From the NCBI GenBank assembly GCA_022570795.1, contig JAKUDP010000006.1, positions 1-64,000 on the forward strand: a stretch of DNA of 64,000 bases, written 5' to 3'. This DNA comes from Sphaerulina vaccinii. Taxonomy: Eukaryota > Ascomycota > Dothideomycetes > Mycosphaerellales > Mycosphaerellaceae. Positions 1 to 13,800 of the stretch are shown piece after piece; positions within the stretch are counted from its first letter, which is position 1; every line of letters begins with the position of its first letter. Below the pieces are notes generated by a model. That model made no database searches. It had not been told where the DNA came from and saw only the letters and a list, made by a program, of their open reading frames with translations. A program made the position numbers and the translations under genes.

Positions 1-3000
1 ATATTTAGAAGAGGTAGTAGAAGCCTTATTAGATATTTAGACTCTAACTATATAATAGATAAAGTAGATAGAGTCTTAATCCTAGGATCTATCTCTTCCT
101 CTATAGAGTACTAGTATCTTAGATAAGTAAGAAGTAGAAGTCTATAGTAATATTAACTATAGAAGCTAAGTAAATAGCTCTAAATATATATACTAAGCAA
201 TCTTAATTCCTAGTAGTACTTCTAAGAGAAATAGACTATATAGAGCTAGTAGAGAATATTCTTTTTAACTACTTATTAAAGCAAACTCTAATACGGTAAA
301 TAAACTTAGACCTATTTAGATTATAAGAGACAACTAAGTATCTTTAACCCTTATTAAGGATACCTATACCTATAAGAAATTAAAGTATATTAATATTACT
401 TATAATAATATTAGGAGACTTTAGTAGTAAATAGAGGATAGTAGTAGTAAATATCCTAAAAAAAGAGATAGTTATAGATAGGTTAACTAAGCTAAAGAAT
501 AGTCCCTAATTCTAGAGAGTTTATAAGACAACTCCGGCTTACTTAGCCTCTATCGGGCCTCTAGGGCCCGATAGGTTTATATAAAGGATAAGTACTAGAA
601 TATAGGGTAGAAAGACTATCTAGCCTAAGTAGAAGTATTAGAAAGTATAGTCTAGTTAGACTATCTAAGAGATAGCCTCTAGGGATTAGAATATATAATA
701 TAGGTTATATAATAATAGGTCGCGTAACTTATCTAATACTCTATATCTTAGAAGGAGATACAACCTATAACTAACTAACACAATTAATATAGTTAGTTCC
801 TATCTAATGCTTCTACTTCTATCGCGTATTAAAACCCTTCCTATATGTCGTAGGTATATATATTATCGTCCTATTTCGATAGTTATTAATATAGTTAGAA
901 AATAAATATATTATCTAGCTTTACTATCTAACTTATATATTTATAATATTTTTTATATTTTTTTTTAAGCTTTAGAAAGGTAGTAAGTCGTAGGTAGAGA
1001 GCCTACTACTTATAGATAAAAAAAGTATATATAAAGTTAAAAAAATTTTTAATATTTAAGTTTAAAAAAAAGTCTAATACTACCTAGTAAAGTAGTAAAA
1101 ATAGCTTAAAAAATATAACTAGTAGAAATCTAAAAAGTATATTAGAAAATATATAGTACTTAATAAGTTCGAGTTATAGGTAGTAAGTAGCTATACTATA
1201 AAGAAGAAGTAGAAATAATCTAAAGCTATAGAGTTAGTAGATACTAGATAGAAAAAGTATATTTAAATTTATAAAAATATATTTCTATTTACTACTTACC
1301 TATAGTAAAAGTAGTTAGTAGTATAAGTAGAGAGTATAACAAGCTTATATAAAGCTACTATATAGGTCTAAAAATAATTAACTTTATATCTAATTAGAGC
1401 TTTTTTTTTCTACTAAATTATATTATTAAAGTATAACTCTAGGTAACTTTATATCTATCTAGAGCCTCTTTTTATAGAGTATAGGTAGCAAGTAGGCTAC
1501 TTAATAGTATTACTATTATTAGCTTTATCTACTTTGCCTATTTTATTATTTTTTTTTTCTACTATTTTTTTTTTTTTTTTTTTTTTTTCTATTTCTTTTT
1601 TCTTTTTAATATTAGAGAAGCTACTCTTTTTCTAATTACTACTATCTAGATAGGTAGTAGCAAAAGTAGTTTCGAAAGTAGAAGTAGTAATACTATTTAT
1701 ATACTAGGCCTATAAAAACTATTAGTATTAGATATAATATATATATATTATACTAGAATAGAAGTATAGAAGTATATTATATTTTGAAAAAAGCTCGAAT
1801 TAAGCTTAGGTAAAGTTAGCTATAGTCTAGTCTAAAAAAAATTTACTAGTAGCTATACTATTACTATAATCTATTTATATAGTAGATATACTTTTTTTAA
1901 ATATTTTAAACTTTCTAAATAATTTACTACTATTAGCCTAGATAAAGTACTTAGTTTTATTAATAAAAAAGAAAATAGATAAAGTAGTACTTAATCTAAT
2001 TCTAGTATATACCTAGTATAAAGTAATTAAGCTTAGTATAGTAGAAGAGTACCTAGCGCGCCTACTAATATAAGTTAGTATTCTTAATATAAATATAGAT
2101 ATAGTAGCTATAAAAATAGTAAGTATATTTTTTTATTTTACTAACTTTTATTATACTATTATAAGCCTCTATAGTAGCTATAATATATATTTAGTTAGTA
2201 GGCAACTTATAGTAGACTTAAGTTTACTAAGTATATATATAGTCTATTATATATAGAAAGTAGTAAAAGTATACTAAAATATTCTATTTAAAAAAAAAAA
2301 TAAATTTTTTAAAAGTATAAAGTAGATAGTTAAGTATAGTATAAGTATAGTAAGTAGCTATTATACTTATAGAATAAGTATATAGTATATATATAGTAAG
2401 TACTAATATATAAGAGATAGTACTACTATAAATAGTAAAAAACTAATTATATATATATATATTTATAAAAAAAAAAAGAAACTAAAAAAAAATTCTAAAT
2501 ATATATTTATTATAGTTACTAGATAGTAGTAACTAGTAAATAGTAATTATATATTATATATAAGTTATATAATAACTTTTTACTATTATTATAAAATAAA
2601 GCTAAAATTATAAAAATTAGGCTAATACTAAAAATACTAAAACTAAAGCTAATAATATAAATTATATAAAATATTATAGAATTTTTATATATAATATATA
2701 TAGATAGTAATAAGTATATTATATAATATACTATTATAAAAAGTATATATATTTTTTACTAAAATATTATTAGAAAATAGCTTTTTAGAAAAAAAAGATA
2801 ATTATAAAAGCTAGATTTAAAAATATAATATTTTAATTTAGAAAAGAGAATCTAGATTATTAGGTAGTTCTATATTCTTAGTTCTAAAAGTAGAATATAT
2901 ATAGTATATAGTTACTTTATAACTCTAAAAGCTTCTATATTCTTTATAAAAGTAAAAATTAGTTTATATAACTAATACTTTTATTAAATAGTATTTTATA

Positions 3001-3699
3001 TATTATTATATACTTCTATTTTTATATATAGTATACTATATCTATTTCTAAGTATTATATAAAGCTATAAAATTAGATATATTATTTATATATCTATTAT
3101 TTATAATAGAAATATAGCTTCTAGAAATTATTTAAGTTATAAAATACTAAAAGTATACTTTATAACTTATAAAATATCTACTTAAAATATATAGCTATAT
3201 TAATTATACTAGTAGCTATACTATACTAGTAGAGGTTATAAAAATAATTATCTAGAGTATAATACTATTAATTACTAAAGTATAAAATAACTCTAATATA
3301 ACTACTATCTAGAAAATACTATATATAATATATAGGAATATAAAAGCTACTAAAAAGAAAATATAGTAGAGACTAGAAGATACTAAAAAAAAAGCTACGA
3401 AATACTAATATATAGTTAGAAAAAATTACTATAGTTAGTAAAAAAACTAAAAAAGTAGTAAAAAAAGTAGTAGAAGTAGAAAAGATAGGAGTAGAAATTA
3501 TAAAAAAAATAAAAAAAAATAGCTTATAGAATAATAAAAGTATACTAATAAGCTATATAGTAGTATTAGTAAGTAGTAGCTTAGCTAGTAGTATCTATAG
3601 TCTCTATAATATATTAACTATATCTATATAGAGCTAGTATAAGATTATAGTAAATATTAGAAACTCTATAACTATTAAATACTTATAAGTAATAAATCT

Positions 3700-4850
3700 A
3701 TATAACTTAAAGTTTTATATTAACTATACTATTAAACAAAGCTCGAATAAACAATTTAGGTAGGTAAGAGTTATATTAGCTAATTAGCTTAAAAGTAGCG
3801 ACTTTATTATTAGAATAGTAAGTATTAGTAAAATATAGATATTTCGATAGAGTAGTAACAAGTAGGTACGTTATATTAGAAATAGAGCTACTATCTATAT
3901 ACTAATATATAGAGTAATTATATATAGTATCTATATATACTTAATAGATATAAACAAATTCGAATAGAACTAAGATAGAATTCTATAAAAGAATAGGCTA
4001 TTTATCCCAAAGGTAGAAATTAAATATATAAAATAGCTAATAAAAAATAGTATAAAGAAATCTATAACCTCTATAATTATCGAGTTCGCGTAGCTAGAGG
4101 ACGCTAATAATATTATTAGTAAAGGCCTAGTTTAGTATAGCGAGCTTTGCTAGTACGAGAGATATAAAAGGTAATATTAGCTTAAATAGTATTTTAACTA
4201 CTAAAAATATAGCTATATAGGAACCTAATATAAGATAATAATAATATATAGCTATTATACTTAGGAATACTAGTTTTAGAATTGCCTATCGAAAAGCTAA
4301 TAGAATAGACTATAGAAGTATACTATATACTATAGTAAGTACGAGGTATAGAGCTAGTAGTATATAATATAATAAAACGAGGTAGCTTGCGCAAAGGTAG
4401 CCTATACTACTAGAGCGCTACTCTACCCTATACTAATAGAGCCGACTACTAGAATAGTACCTAGAAGTACTACTATACTATTATATAGAAAGTACTCTAT
4501 ATATAATTTCGGTTAATAAGACGAGAATAGAATACCTAGATTCGTAACTACTATAACTAGATATAAAAGGATAAATACTAGAATCCCTACTAGCTTTATA
4601 AATAAGGAGAATAAGCCTCTAGCTAACTAGAGTAGTTAAAGGCTATAATAGGCTTATTACCTAATAAGAAAGGTACTAGAGTCTCTATATATAAACTCGG
4701 CTATATATAATAGTAGTTAATATATAGAAATTAATATAGATAGCAACTTTTGAAAGAATACCTAACTCTAAGTATACTATAATATAATATTTAGAAGTTA
4801 TAGAATAATATAATAGCAACTCTACTATATAATAAGAAAGTAGTAGATTT
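3700..4850 (+). pseudogene. Relic of LINE ORF1 (gag-like, CCHC knuckle), RIP-mutated
   Basis: Translation of the plus strand, reading through the many stops, gives a run at about 4080-4260 that resembles the Tad-type LINE ORF1 protein: a segment reading roughly EFA-LEDANNIISKGLV, then a cysteine-rich part followed by KYSYIGT where a C-x2-C-x4-H-x4-C knuckle (GH-IGT type) is expected. Several cysteine and glutamine codons have become TAC/TAG-like codons, as C-to-T and G-to-A changes predict. It sits directly upstream of the ORF2 relic in the same orientation, which is the LINE order. Non-functional. The outer limits are approximate. Confidence 0.6.
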
Positions 4851-7800
4851 CGATACTATAGCTATATAGAAGCTATAGAGGAACCTATTTATAGAAATAA
4901 TATATTACCTAGTAAAGGATATCTTCTACTTCTACTATATACTAAATAATACTAATACTAGACTAATATAAGTATATTTCTTTATATATAAATATCTAGA
5001 TAATATAAAGTAGTAATTCGACTAATATAGCTAGAATATATACTTACTTACTTTTAGATTCGGAGATATAGATATAGTATAGAGCCTTACTATTTTTAAT
5101 ATTTATAATCTACTAAAAAGTATAGAAAATTAAATAAGTATACTTTCCTTTCTAGGTATACTACTTATAATATCTTATACTAATAAGAATATTATTATAA
5201 AGGACTTTAACCTCTACTACTATATATAGAAAGTAGAGTAGGTTATATATATAGATATAAAGGTACTAGAGCTTATCGAGCTTATAGAATACTATATACT
5301 ATAAAATATACTATAACTAGAGATTATTATATATAAAGAAGGTAACTTCTAATCTATAATCGACTTATATCTCGTATCTATAAATTTTATAAATAGGATA
5401 ATATATAGCTAGGTAGATAAAGACTTTAATTATAACTTAGACTATCTACTAATTACCCTAGTAATAGATCTATACCTCCTATACTAGGTAGTAAAAGTAT
5501 AAAAAAAGTAGAAGTATCTCGATAGTAAAGGATTCTATAAAGCGCTAAAAACTATACTCCTATAAGTATAATACTCTAGAATAAAAGAAAATTTTAATAT
5601 ATATATTTAAAAAATAGTATTAGTAATTAATAAAGCTACAAACTAGGTACTACTAAAGACGAGGCTATTAGTTAAAATAAGAAAAGAGTAGAATAAAAAA
5701 TATACTATAGCGCTTATAGAGGCTAAGCGACTAAAGTATAAATATAGATAAAAGTATATAAAAGACAACTAGGAAGCCTATTAAGTAGTAAGAAATTATA
5801 AAATAAAAATAATTTATAAAGTACTAAAGCAAGCTTACTATAAGAAGGTAGAGGAAGTATTATAGTTACTAGAATTACTCTAGAAACTAGCTAAGTAGGT
5901 AAAGAACTATAGTAACTATATATCGAGTATTATACCTCTAATTAGGAATATAGAGATAGAAGAAGAAGTCGTAGAAGCTAGTAAGAAAGTAGCTCTATTT
6001 TAGAATATCTTCTTTCTAAACCCTCTATAAGTAAACTTAAATAATATAGGCTCGATATAGTACCTAGAGCTAATTTAAGTACCTAAAATTATAAAAAAGG
6101 AGGTTATAGATATAGTTATAGCTACTAAAGCGCTAAAAGTACTAGAACTAGATAAAATTACTAATAAAGCTTTATAAGCTAGTAGTATAGTTCTTATAAA
6201 ATACCTTACTAGTATATTTAATAGTAGTATTACCTTAGTATACTATTCTAAGTACTTTCGTTACTCGACTATAGTAGTTCTATAAAAACCTAGAAAAAAT
6301 AATTATATAGTACCTAAAGTATACTATCTAATTACTTTACTAAATATAATTAGAAAAGTTATAGATATAGTACTAGTAAGGAGGCTAAGCTATATAGTAG
6401 AAATATATAACCTTCTCCTAAAAGTATATATAGGTAGTAGATAATAGAAGTCGATAGAGTATACTCTCTACTATATTATAAATAAAATTTATAAAGTATA
6501 GAATATAGAGTAGAGGAAAGTCGCTAGCCTACTACTACTAGATATCTCTAGAGCCTTCGATAATATATTATATAAACAACTACTATATAATCTACAAACT
6601 CGCTAAGTTAATAAAAGACTAGTCCGATAGACTACTAGCTTCTTAAGTAACTAATTAATAAGAATTATTATAGATAGCTTCGAGTTACTACTATACTTAG
6701 TCTCTATAGGGATACTATAAAGCTTACTACTCTTACCTATTCTATATATTTTCTATAACTCTAGCCTAATTAAGCTAGATAATATAGTTAGTAATACTAC
6801 TACTACTAGATATATTAATAATACTATAATTCTAGTATAGAGTAATATAATATTAGATATATATATAAAGCTTACTAAAGTACTAGGTAAAGCTTAGAAC
6901 TAGGCTACTACTTATATATTAAAATTTACTTTTAAAAAATTCTAGCTAATATACTTTATAAAAGTATATATATACTTTAACCTAGTAGAAAGTATTAATA
7001 TAATATAGTATAATATTTTTTTTTAAGTAACTTATAAGTATTTTAGTATAACTATAGATACTAAGCTATACTAGAAGCTATATATTAAAAATATTTAAAA
7101 AAAAGTAACTAAGACTATTAATATATTCTACTTTTTTAGAAGCTTAATATAAAGAATTAAAATACTCGAGATATAAAAACTATACTATAAAGTAGTAGTA
7201 CTATAAATAATATATATATACTTAGTCTAGTTATAGAGGTAAGTAAAAAGTAGTAGATATATAAAACAAATACTTTATATACTTAAGTTACTATAGATAA
7301 AAGTAGCTAGAGCTATATATAGTATATACTAAGTAATCTCTATAGCTATACTAGATATAGAATTTTTTTTTTTTCTAGTTAGATAATAAATTAAGAAATA
7401 TAATATAGAGACTATATTCTAAATACTAGTAAGTATAAATAATACTAAAGTATAACTAGATATAGCTAGTACTAAAGTATAGAAATATATTAGCTTTTTT
7501 TATAATATAAAATACTTAGTAGTAAGCTAAGTAGTAGTAAATCTCGATACTCTAGAGTATATACTACTTTTTATTTTATAGCTATAGTAGATAAAACTAG
7601 AAATCTATATTAATAATATAGAAGATATAAAAAGTAGATATAATACTAAATTAGCTAAGCTAGATACTATCTATATCTATACTAATAGTAGTAGTATTAG
7701 TAGCTATATTAGAATAGTAGCTATTTACCTATTAGTAGACTAGATAGAAAGTATATATATAGAAATAGAGGCTATCTCTATAATATATACTATAGAGCTA

Positions 7801-8420
7801 TAAAATATTACTCTAGTATTAAAAATTATATAAAATATTATAAATAATAGAGCTAATAATTAATAATATATTACTATCTAAATAGATAACTAGATAGTAG
7901 TTTAGTTACTTATCTATACTAAGAGATAATTTAGAGTATATATACTAAAATATATTATTTACTAAATAGATATATTTTAAAGCTATAGCTATATAGTTAT
8001 AATCTATTAGATACTTTTTTATAAAAGTATTAAAAGAAATAAAGCTACTAATATAGTAGCTAAAAAAGTAATAGGCTAGAGAAAAAAATAAAATAAAAGT
8101 AGTAAAAGTAATAAAAAATAATAACTAAATAAACTATACTCTATTAAAGCTATACTTAGAAAAAATAGCTAATAAAAAATTAATAAAAAATAGTAGACTT
8201 TCTAGTATAAGGAAACTAAAAGTAGAACTATATATAAGTATACTTCTATACTATATAAAAAAGTCTTTTAGCTCTATAAAGAACTTACTAAATAGAAGAG
8301 TATACTACTTATCTAACTCTAAACTAAAAAAAATTAGACTTAATAACTTTCTTTTTAGCTATAGTATTCCTAGTATTCTAGATTCTATATACTTTTACTA
8401 GAAAGAATAATAAACTATAT
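4850..8420 (+). pseudogene. Relic of Tad-like LINE ORF2 (endonuclease, reverse transcriptase, RNase H), RIP-mutated
   Basis: Reading through stops on the plus strand recovers the expected domain order. At about 5200-5400 an endonuclease tail is visible: DFNL (from GDFN) and later STIDLVLVS-like text. At about 6120-7000 the RT core appears: PNKA-like and KPRKNNY-VPK-YRPI-like text, LLLDISRAFDNI near 6535, a degraded QGSPLSPILY equivalent near 6710-6750 and YINN (from YVDD) near 6820. At about 7660 YIYTNSSSI corresponds to the first RNase H strand (YTDGS). The replacements are the transitions RIP makes (D to N, V to I, Q and W to stop). No frame is intact. Boundaries are estimates. Confidence 0.75.
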
Positions 8421-8984
8421 AATATATACTTCTAATATACTAGTAGTTATATAATTTATAAAAAAAATATTTTAAATAATTTTCTAGCTATACTAATCTC
8501 TAAGTTATTCTAAATTAGTATAAGCTAGCTATAAGAATTATTAGATTTATTAAATAGATATAAATTCTAAAATAGAAAAAAATTATAAAAAAATAAATAA
8601 AGTTAAGTATTAGATAGAGACTATAGGTATATAGATAGTAAAGAATAAAATATAACTTTTTAGAGCCTAGTATAAAGTAGTTAGTAGAGAGACAACTACT
8701 ATCTAATTAAGCTTAGTAGTATAGATAGGTAGTAGTTAGAAAAGAGAAAAAAAATAGAAAGAATAGCTAGTTTTTTATTTACTAGAAAAGTAGTATTAGA
8801 TAAAGTAGAGCTATTCTAACTAGCTAAAGTTAGAAAATATATTAGCTATTAGCTAAGCTCTTGCTTCTAGGTATAGCTATAGCTAATTATAGCTAAAACT
8901 ATATAGAATTTAACTAAACTAACTAAACTAACTAACTATTATATATTATATTATACTTATATTTCTATATCTATTATAATTTAA

Positions 8985-9152
8985 GAAAATAGCTAATAAG
9001 AATAAAATAGTAAATTAGTAGTTAGAGAATATATTATTAATTATAAAAGCTATCTATCTATTTATAAAGTATAACTCTTCTATAGAGGTACTATATATAG
9101 TATACTTTTACTATAGTAGTACTATATAATAGCCTTACCTACCTCTCTACTT
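8985..9152. repeat. RIP-mutated copy of the Gypsy element terminal sequence (probable LTR part)
   Basis: This segment aligns base for base with 21950-22088 at the other end of the Gypsy island. Over about 112 aligned bases nearly every difference is C in the right copy to T here, or G to A, with one single-base gap. Beyond 9152 the left copy carries on as AT-rich DNA that no longer matches, and left of about 8985 similarity fades. The simplest reading is that both segments belong to the LTR of one element family and that only the left one was hit by RIP. Whether it is the 3' LTR of this very copy or part of another copy cannot be told by eye. Confidence 0.75.
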
Positions 9153-9245
9153 AGAGGATAATAAGTTACTTACCTATAAGTAATAATACTTTTCTTATTC
9201 TACTATTATATATAGTACTAGTAAAGGTAGTAGAGGAGGTATAAA

Positions 9246-9745
9246 GTAGTAGTAGTAATTCGTCTACTTGGTATTGCTAATATATAGTGCAACTGAGATT
9301 CGGTTGCACCGTGCAATCTGCTTAGTAACGACATGCCAAGGCCGGGCCAAAGTCCGGTAAAACCGAGACTTTTCTTGGTGCCGCCAGAAGAAGGTCGCAC
9401 CAAGCGCCAGTCAGCAGCGTGCGCAAGTCGTCCGCCCAGAGGGATGTATCGTTGGAGGTGGTGTCGAATGAAGGTACTGGGTATGCGTTGCCGTCGCAAA
9501 TGAGTGTAGTTGTGGTCGGCTGACGACTATGTTGATGTGTCTGGTGCTTTCAACACTCAATGCCTCCGAAAGCGGCTTTTACCAGGTCGGAAGGTCATCG
9601 ATGACCAGGCACTGGTCGGATGGTGTGTGCAATCAGCCAGGTTGGTGCCTCTTGTCGTTGGTGCTGATGTGGCTCGGTGCACTCGGAAACGGCATGGTAT
9701 TGGAGGTCGGGCTGATTGCTGGTGTTTGCGGTTTGCGGTTTGCGT
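9246..9745 (-). other. Non-coding 3' tail of the Gypsy element
   Basis: Five hundred bases downstream of the last ORF of the element. Base composition is normal, in sharp contrast to the AT-rich DNA left of 9245. No convincing frame. It contains the 13-base odd palindrome TTGCACCGTGCAA at 9304-9316, a perfect example of the motif clustered in the leader at the other end. A polypurine tract could not be identified. Confidence 0.5.
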
Positions 9746-10788
9746 TCAGCACAAGCGTGGTGGATCGTAGCCGGTCGCGGTTCGCAATGCGTTCTCGATC
9801 TTCACACGTTCGGTGTCGAAACGTGCCTCTTCGCTGTAGTTTGCGGCTTCACGCATTTGGTCCATGTGAGCTTGGATGGCAGGAAGACCGTCTACAATAC
9901 GGCGAATATCATTGCTCTCCTGGAGTTTCATGCGCAACTTGTCCAGGCGTTCGTTGAGTCGTGCACGCACGGCAGAAGAGTTCATGCGCGGAGCGCTGTT
10001 GGGCACGGTGACCTGACGTTGTGGTCCGCGGTGTCCACGTGGTGACTTTTCCGATCTGAAGAGCGTCCTCGGAGCGAAGTCTCCATGTTCGCCACTACGG
10101 TCACGGCGGGGAGATCTCGACCGATTGTCTCGCTGACGGCTGCGAGTGTTGCGAAGAGATGGTGATTCATCGGCGTAGAATGGGTTCGATCGATTTCCAC
10201 CAGACCGAAAGAGATCTCTGGACTCCACCTGTCGATCAGAGTCGCGACCATTATTGAAGAGGGCATCCAGGTTGGTGCCTGGAGCGTCGAACAGACCATA
10301 TCGAGTTGGTGTGACAGTCTCATCTTGATCTTGCTCTTCTTTCCTCTCGGAGTCTTTCCTCTCGGAGTGGTACCAGAACGTCGGATGTCAGACTCATCTA
10401 GCTCGTTGGTCAGATCCACGGAAGGTGGTGCCTTCTGTCCATAATGCACTGCCAGCTGGCGCTGGGCTTCGTAATCACCCCATCTCATCAAGGCAGTTGG
10501 CTTTGCCTCTTCGTCGATGTCCCAGAGGTTGGCTCGCACACCAGCTTCGTGTAGTATACCGTCTGCGAAGGCTTCGGCTCGCCTCAGGAGGTACTCAGCT
10601 TCTTCGTAGTTCATGCTTCGTCGTGAAGAGAATGTGCGGTTCTTGTACACAGTAGCTGTGTTGGGCGTTCCTCCAGACTTTTGCGCAATCCACTGTGCGG
10701 TACTGGACTTCGGGGTGTTGGTAAGGGAGGGCTTGCGAGATGTCACAAACGGATTGCTCAACTCCTGTCGAGAGGTGGACGGAGCCAT
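9746..10788 (-). CDS. Fourth ORF of the Gypsy element, broken by a frameshift
   Basis: Unrecognised protein. The first ATG is at 10788 (MAPSTSRQE), in the same frame as the preceding 1006-aa ORF and separated from it by the TGA at 10876-10878; the frame is also open between that TGA and this ATG. The frame from 10788 stays open to 9982 but stops making protein-like sequence after about 10350. From 10387 down to 9746 a second frame, one base back, carries the plausible continuation: acidic, then Arg/Ser-rich (RSRSPRRDRSGEHGD), then a helical tail ending TATGYDPPRLC. Both parts carry a related motif (SNPFVTSRKPSLTNT and SNPFYADESPSLRNT), which argues that they are halves of one ~345-aa protein. 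No consensus slippery heptamer is seen in the overlap, so decay or a sequence error is likelier than recoding. Function unknown; the basic RS-like part could bind nucleic acid (inference). Confidence 0.5.
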
Positions 10789-10875
10789 GGTGGTTCCCTG
10801 CCTAATCACTTCGTTGAGGGAGGTGATCGACTGGTCAGATAGGAATACATCCAGTCCGACGGCAGTGTTGCGAGT

Positions 10876-13800
10876 TCAGGTGCAGTTGGCCATGACAATT
10901 GCCCACTTGTTTGTAGCTTCGTGGTTGCGGATCAGGTAAGCTGTGTCCGTGAACTGCGATGAGTTCGACGTTGCTCCATACTCTTGGACAGCAAGACGAT
11001 ACTCATCGTCGAACCTCCCACGCTCACCTTCAGAAAGGCCTTCGATAATCGCGGTAGCTTGCACCAACGAGGCCTTGTGGTTGTGGCTGAACGACGTGGT
11101 TCCGTCGAAGAGGGTGCTGAAAGCTGGTGGTAGTGCTGTAGGTATGACTGGTGCGAATTGCACGAGGGCATTGATCACCTCCAGAGAGTGTCGAAGGGCC
11201 GCGTGCATAAAGTTGGAGTCAGCGTCCAGATGAGCCTTGAAACCGGCTTTCACCATGGCAGTAGCGATCACAGACAGCACCGGACCGCCAGCTTTTGCCA
11301 TCACCTGGGTAACGAGGTTCGAGCTGGCCACGCTCTTCTCTCTGTCGAACAAGGTTGGGCGATACACTCGTGCTATACCTGGGTGAGCGGATGCCGGTGG
11401 GTATAGGTAGGGTCGCAAAGAGGTGAGCTCTCGAACCAGCGCAGTGGCATCGATCTGCAGCCACACTCGTTGGTGATCGGGCGCAGCGATATCGTAGTCA
11501 TCCTGCTTGCCACTTGGAGTCCGTCCGAACATGGTGCTCAAGTTGAGACCAGTACCGCTGCCTCCACTAGTGCGGGTAAGATTTGTGAGATCGTTGTGTC
11601 GAGTACCGCGTGGATACACTCTGCGATCAGACGCGGTTCCCTCCCAATCATCTTCGCGTCTGCCTGCAGTGGTAGAGCTCTCTGATTCATCATCGCTAGG
11701 TGTCTCGATGTATGAAGTAGGGACCTCTCCAACTCCCAATCCCGTGAGAGTCCTAGGTAGTCTGCTGCTGCCCCATGCCTTGATCACATCTTCAGAGTAT
11801 CGAGGGATATCGGCTACCTTGCGATAGGCACCGTGAAATAGCAGGTACCACTGCTCATCCGTCAACGTGGTGGTATTGTGCGCCATGACTACCTGTCTGG
11901 TGGTTGCCAAGCCTCGGCCCTCAAATGACCTCCCGCCAGCCATGTACCACTCGGCGAAGGTTTGACCAGGTTCACTGTTCACCCACGCTTCCACATCGAA
12001 GATCAGAGGGTCAAGGTCAACCTCAGGAAATTGTGAGTCGAGCTTGTCGCTCTTGGGCTTCCATCCGAATGTCCAGTCGAAGGCATTCTCACCCGTTGTT
12101 GGGTGCGCAACAATCAGTTGCAGCAGGTGCTGGACAGAGCTCCAGAACGTAGCCTTGGTGCCGCGGTACTGTGCGTAAGTACGTAGCCACAGTTGGTAGA
12201 GATCCGTCACGTAGCCATCGAGTTGAGGAGCTGGGTCCTGCTCATCGTATTGGATGGTCGCCACGCTCACTTGATGAACCTTGCGGTCTTCGATACTCTG
12301 CTGTCCGTCGTCGAAACGGCATGACGGCATCTTCTGTCCGACTATCAACTCGGCGTTGGCGAGGTGCAGATGAGTTTCCTCGCGGAAAGACTGCAAGTCA
12401 CCATGTTCCTTGATGAATGCGGTGGCAGCGTTGCCTCCATTGGTCCTGCTCTTCTTTGCGTTATACTCTTGCATCCGAGAGTCAGATGCTGCTTTCAAGT
12501 CATCACGCGTCTGTGTGGTGATTTGAATGGTGTCGCGGTGACAGAAGTGCCCCTGTGAGTTCTTCAGGGCTGATTTTCCACCGGGTCCAACCCAGTGAGT
12601 GGCAGGGAATCCGACCTGTGGCTTTCCAGCCAGAACCTTGTTCTTGGTTACTCCGAAGAATGGAGTCATCTGGTCTGGGTTTCTAGGAGCCTCCATAATG
12701 CCGATATACTCACAGCGGAGGACACGGTTGGACTTGTCATTGTAGAAAGGTCCTGCTGCCGACGGTGCCTCAAGGCAGGATAGCCCAAGCTGGGCTGGCG
12801 TCCATCGTAGAACCGCGCCGTTGTTTTGCGGCCGACAACGAGGGTGTTCCTCGAACATCTTTCCAGGCAGTTCACCAGTAGCAGCTTGTTGACGTCGGCG
12901 ACTCCGAAATGGGTCGAATTCCATAGGGCCAATGGCTCTACCGTCTTCAATGCCGGTGTAGGAGACGTTTCCGTCTGTTACCAACGTGCCAGCGCGTGCA
13001 GGCGCAGTTGCTTCCGCCTGGCCTAGGGCTTGCACGGTGCCCGTGCCCTGCTGAATGCGTGCGTGCAATGTGTTCCATGATGTTGGGTACTCTCGCACTC
13101 TGACCAGAGTCACTTCCTCATCATCTGGTCCTTCAGTGGTTCTCGTCAACACACCAGACTCTGCTCGGTCCACCTCGAGCTCATCTTCCTCTCTGCCTCG
13201 TGACAAGTCGAAACCATCAAATGATTGCTCCTTGCCTGTGACTGTGCAAGTCAAGGGATCCAAATCTTCACGGGTCAGGATATCCGCTGTTGGTACCGCC
13301 TCTTTTGCCACCATATCCACCAGGACCCGACGATTGCTATTGTAGCCCACCTTGCCTTGGTTCCACGCCGGGCGAACAGTGAAGGTGGTAAGTGCGGAGA
13401 AGTCGTACACGTCTTCGAGGTCCTGGGCGAAGAGGACGCGCTCGGTGCCCTTGTCGCAGTTGTACTTGGCTGCCAAGTAAATGCGCAGGAAAGTCTTGAA
13501 TTCGCTCCATGCATTCACTACTGACCGGCAGAACCGAATATCTCCCTTCTCGTGACCTTTGTGAAACAGTACCAACGCTTCCCACAACTGTGCAGAGTGT
13601 AGGCGTATATGTCCAACAACCACGCCTTTCTGGTTTCCCTCAGCAGACAGTCGGAGGAAGAAGTCGGGCATTTCTGGCATGGTGTCTTCGTTTCCCCATC
13701 CTGCTTGGCTGATACTCTCCTTGACAAGCTCGCAGTACCATGTTTCATTCTCGACAAATTGATGGTACGAGACCGGGCCATAGTCGCGGCTGCTGTGAGG

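Larger units (their letters stand above)
1..9245. repeat. AT-rich block mutated by RIP
   Basis: The stretch is extremely AT-rich, dominated by TA, TAG, CTA and ATA words, with few CA and TG dinucleotides, and no open frame of useful length on either strand. That is the expected end state of repeat-induced point mutation, which turns CpA into TpA on both strands of duplicated DNA. The block ends abruptly near 9245, where normal GC content and CA/TG usage return. Poly-T tracts lie near 1550-1590. Recognisable relics inside it are a Tad-like LINE (about 3700-8420) and a mutated copy of sequence from the neighbouring Gypsy element (8985-9152). In 1-3700 I see only degenerate repeat DNA. Confidence 0.9.

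Noticed and set aside
1550..1595. Poly-T tract as a LINE poly-A tail on the minus strand
   Set aside because: No LINE 3' end adjoins it; simple AT-rich sequence is sufficient explanation.
10320..10390. Programmed frameshift in the fourth Gypsy ORF
   Set aside because: No X-XXY-YYZ heptamer in the correct frame; decay or sequence error is simpler.
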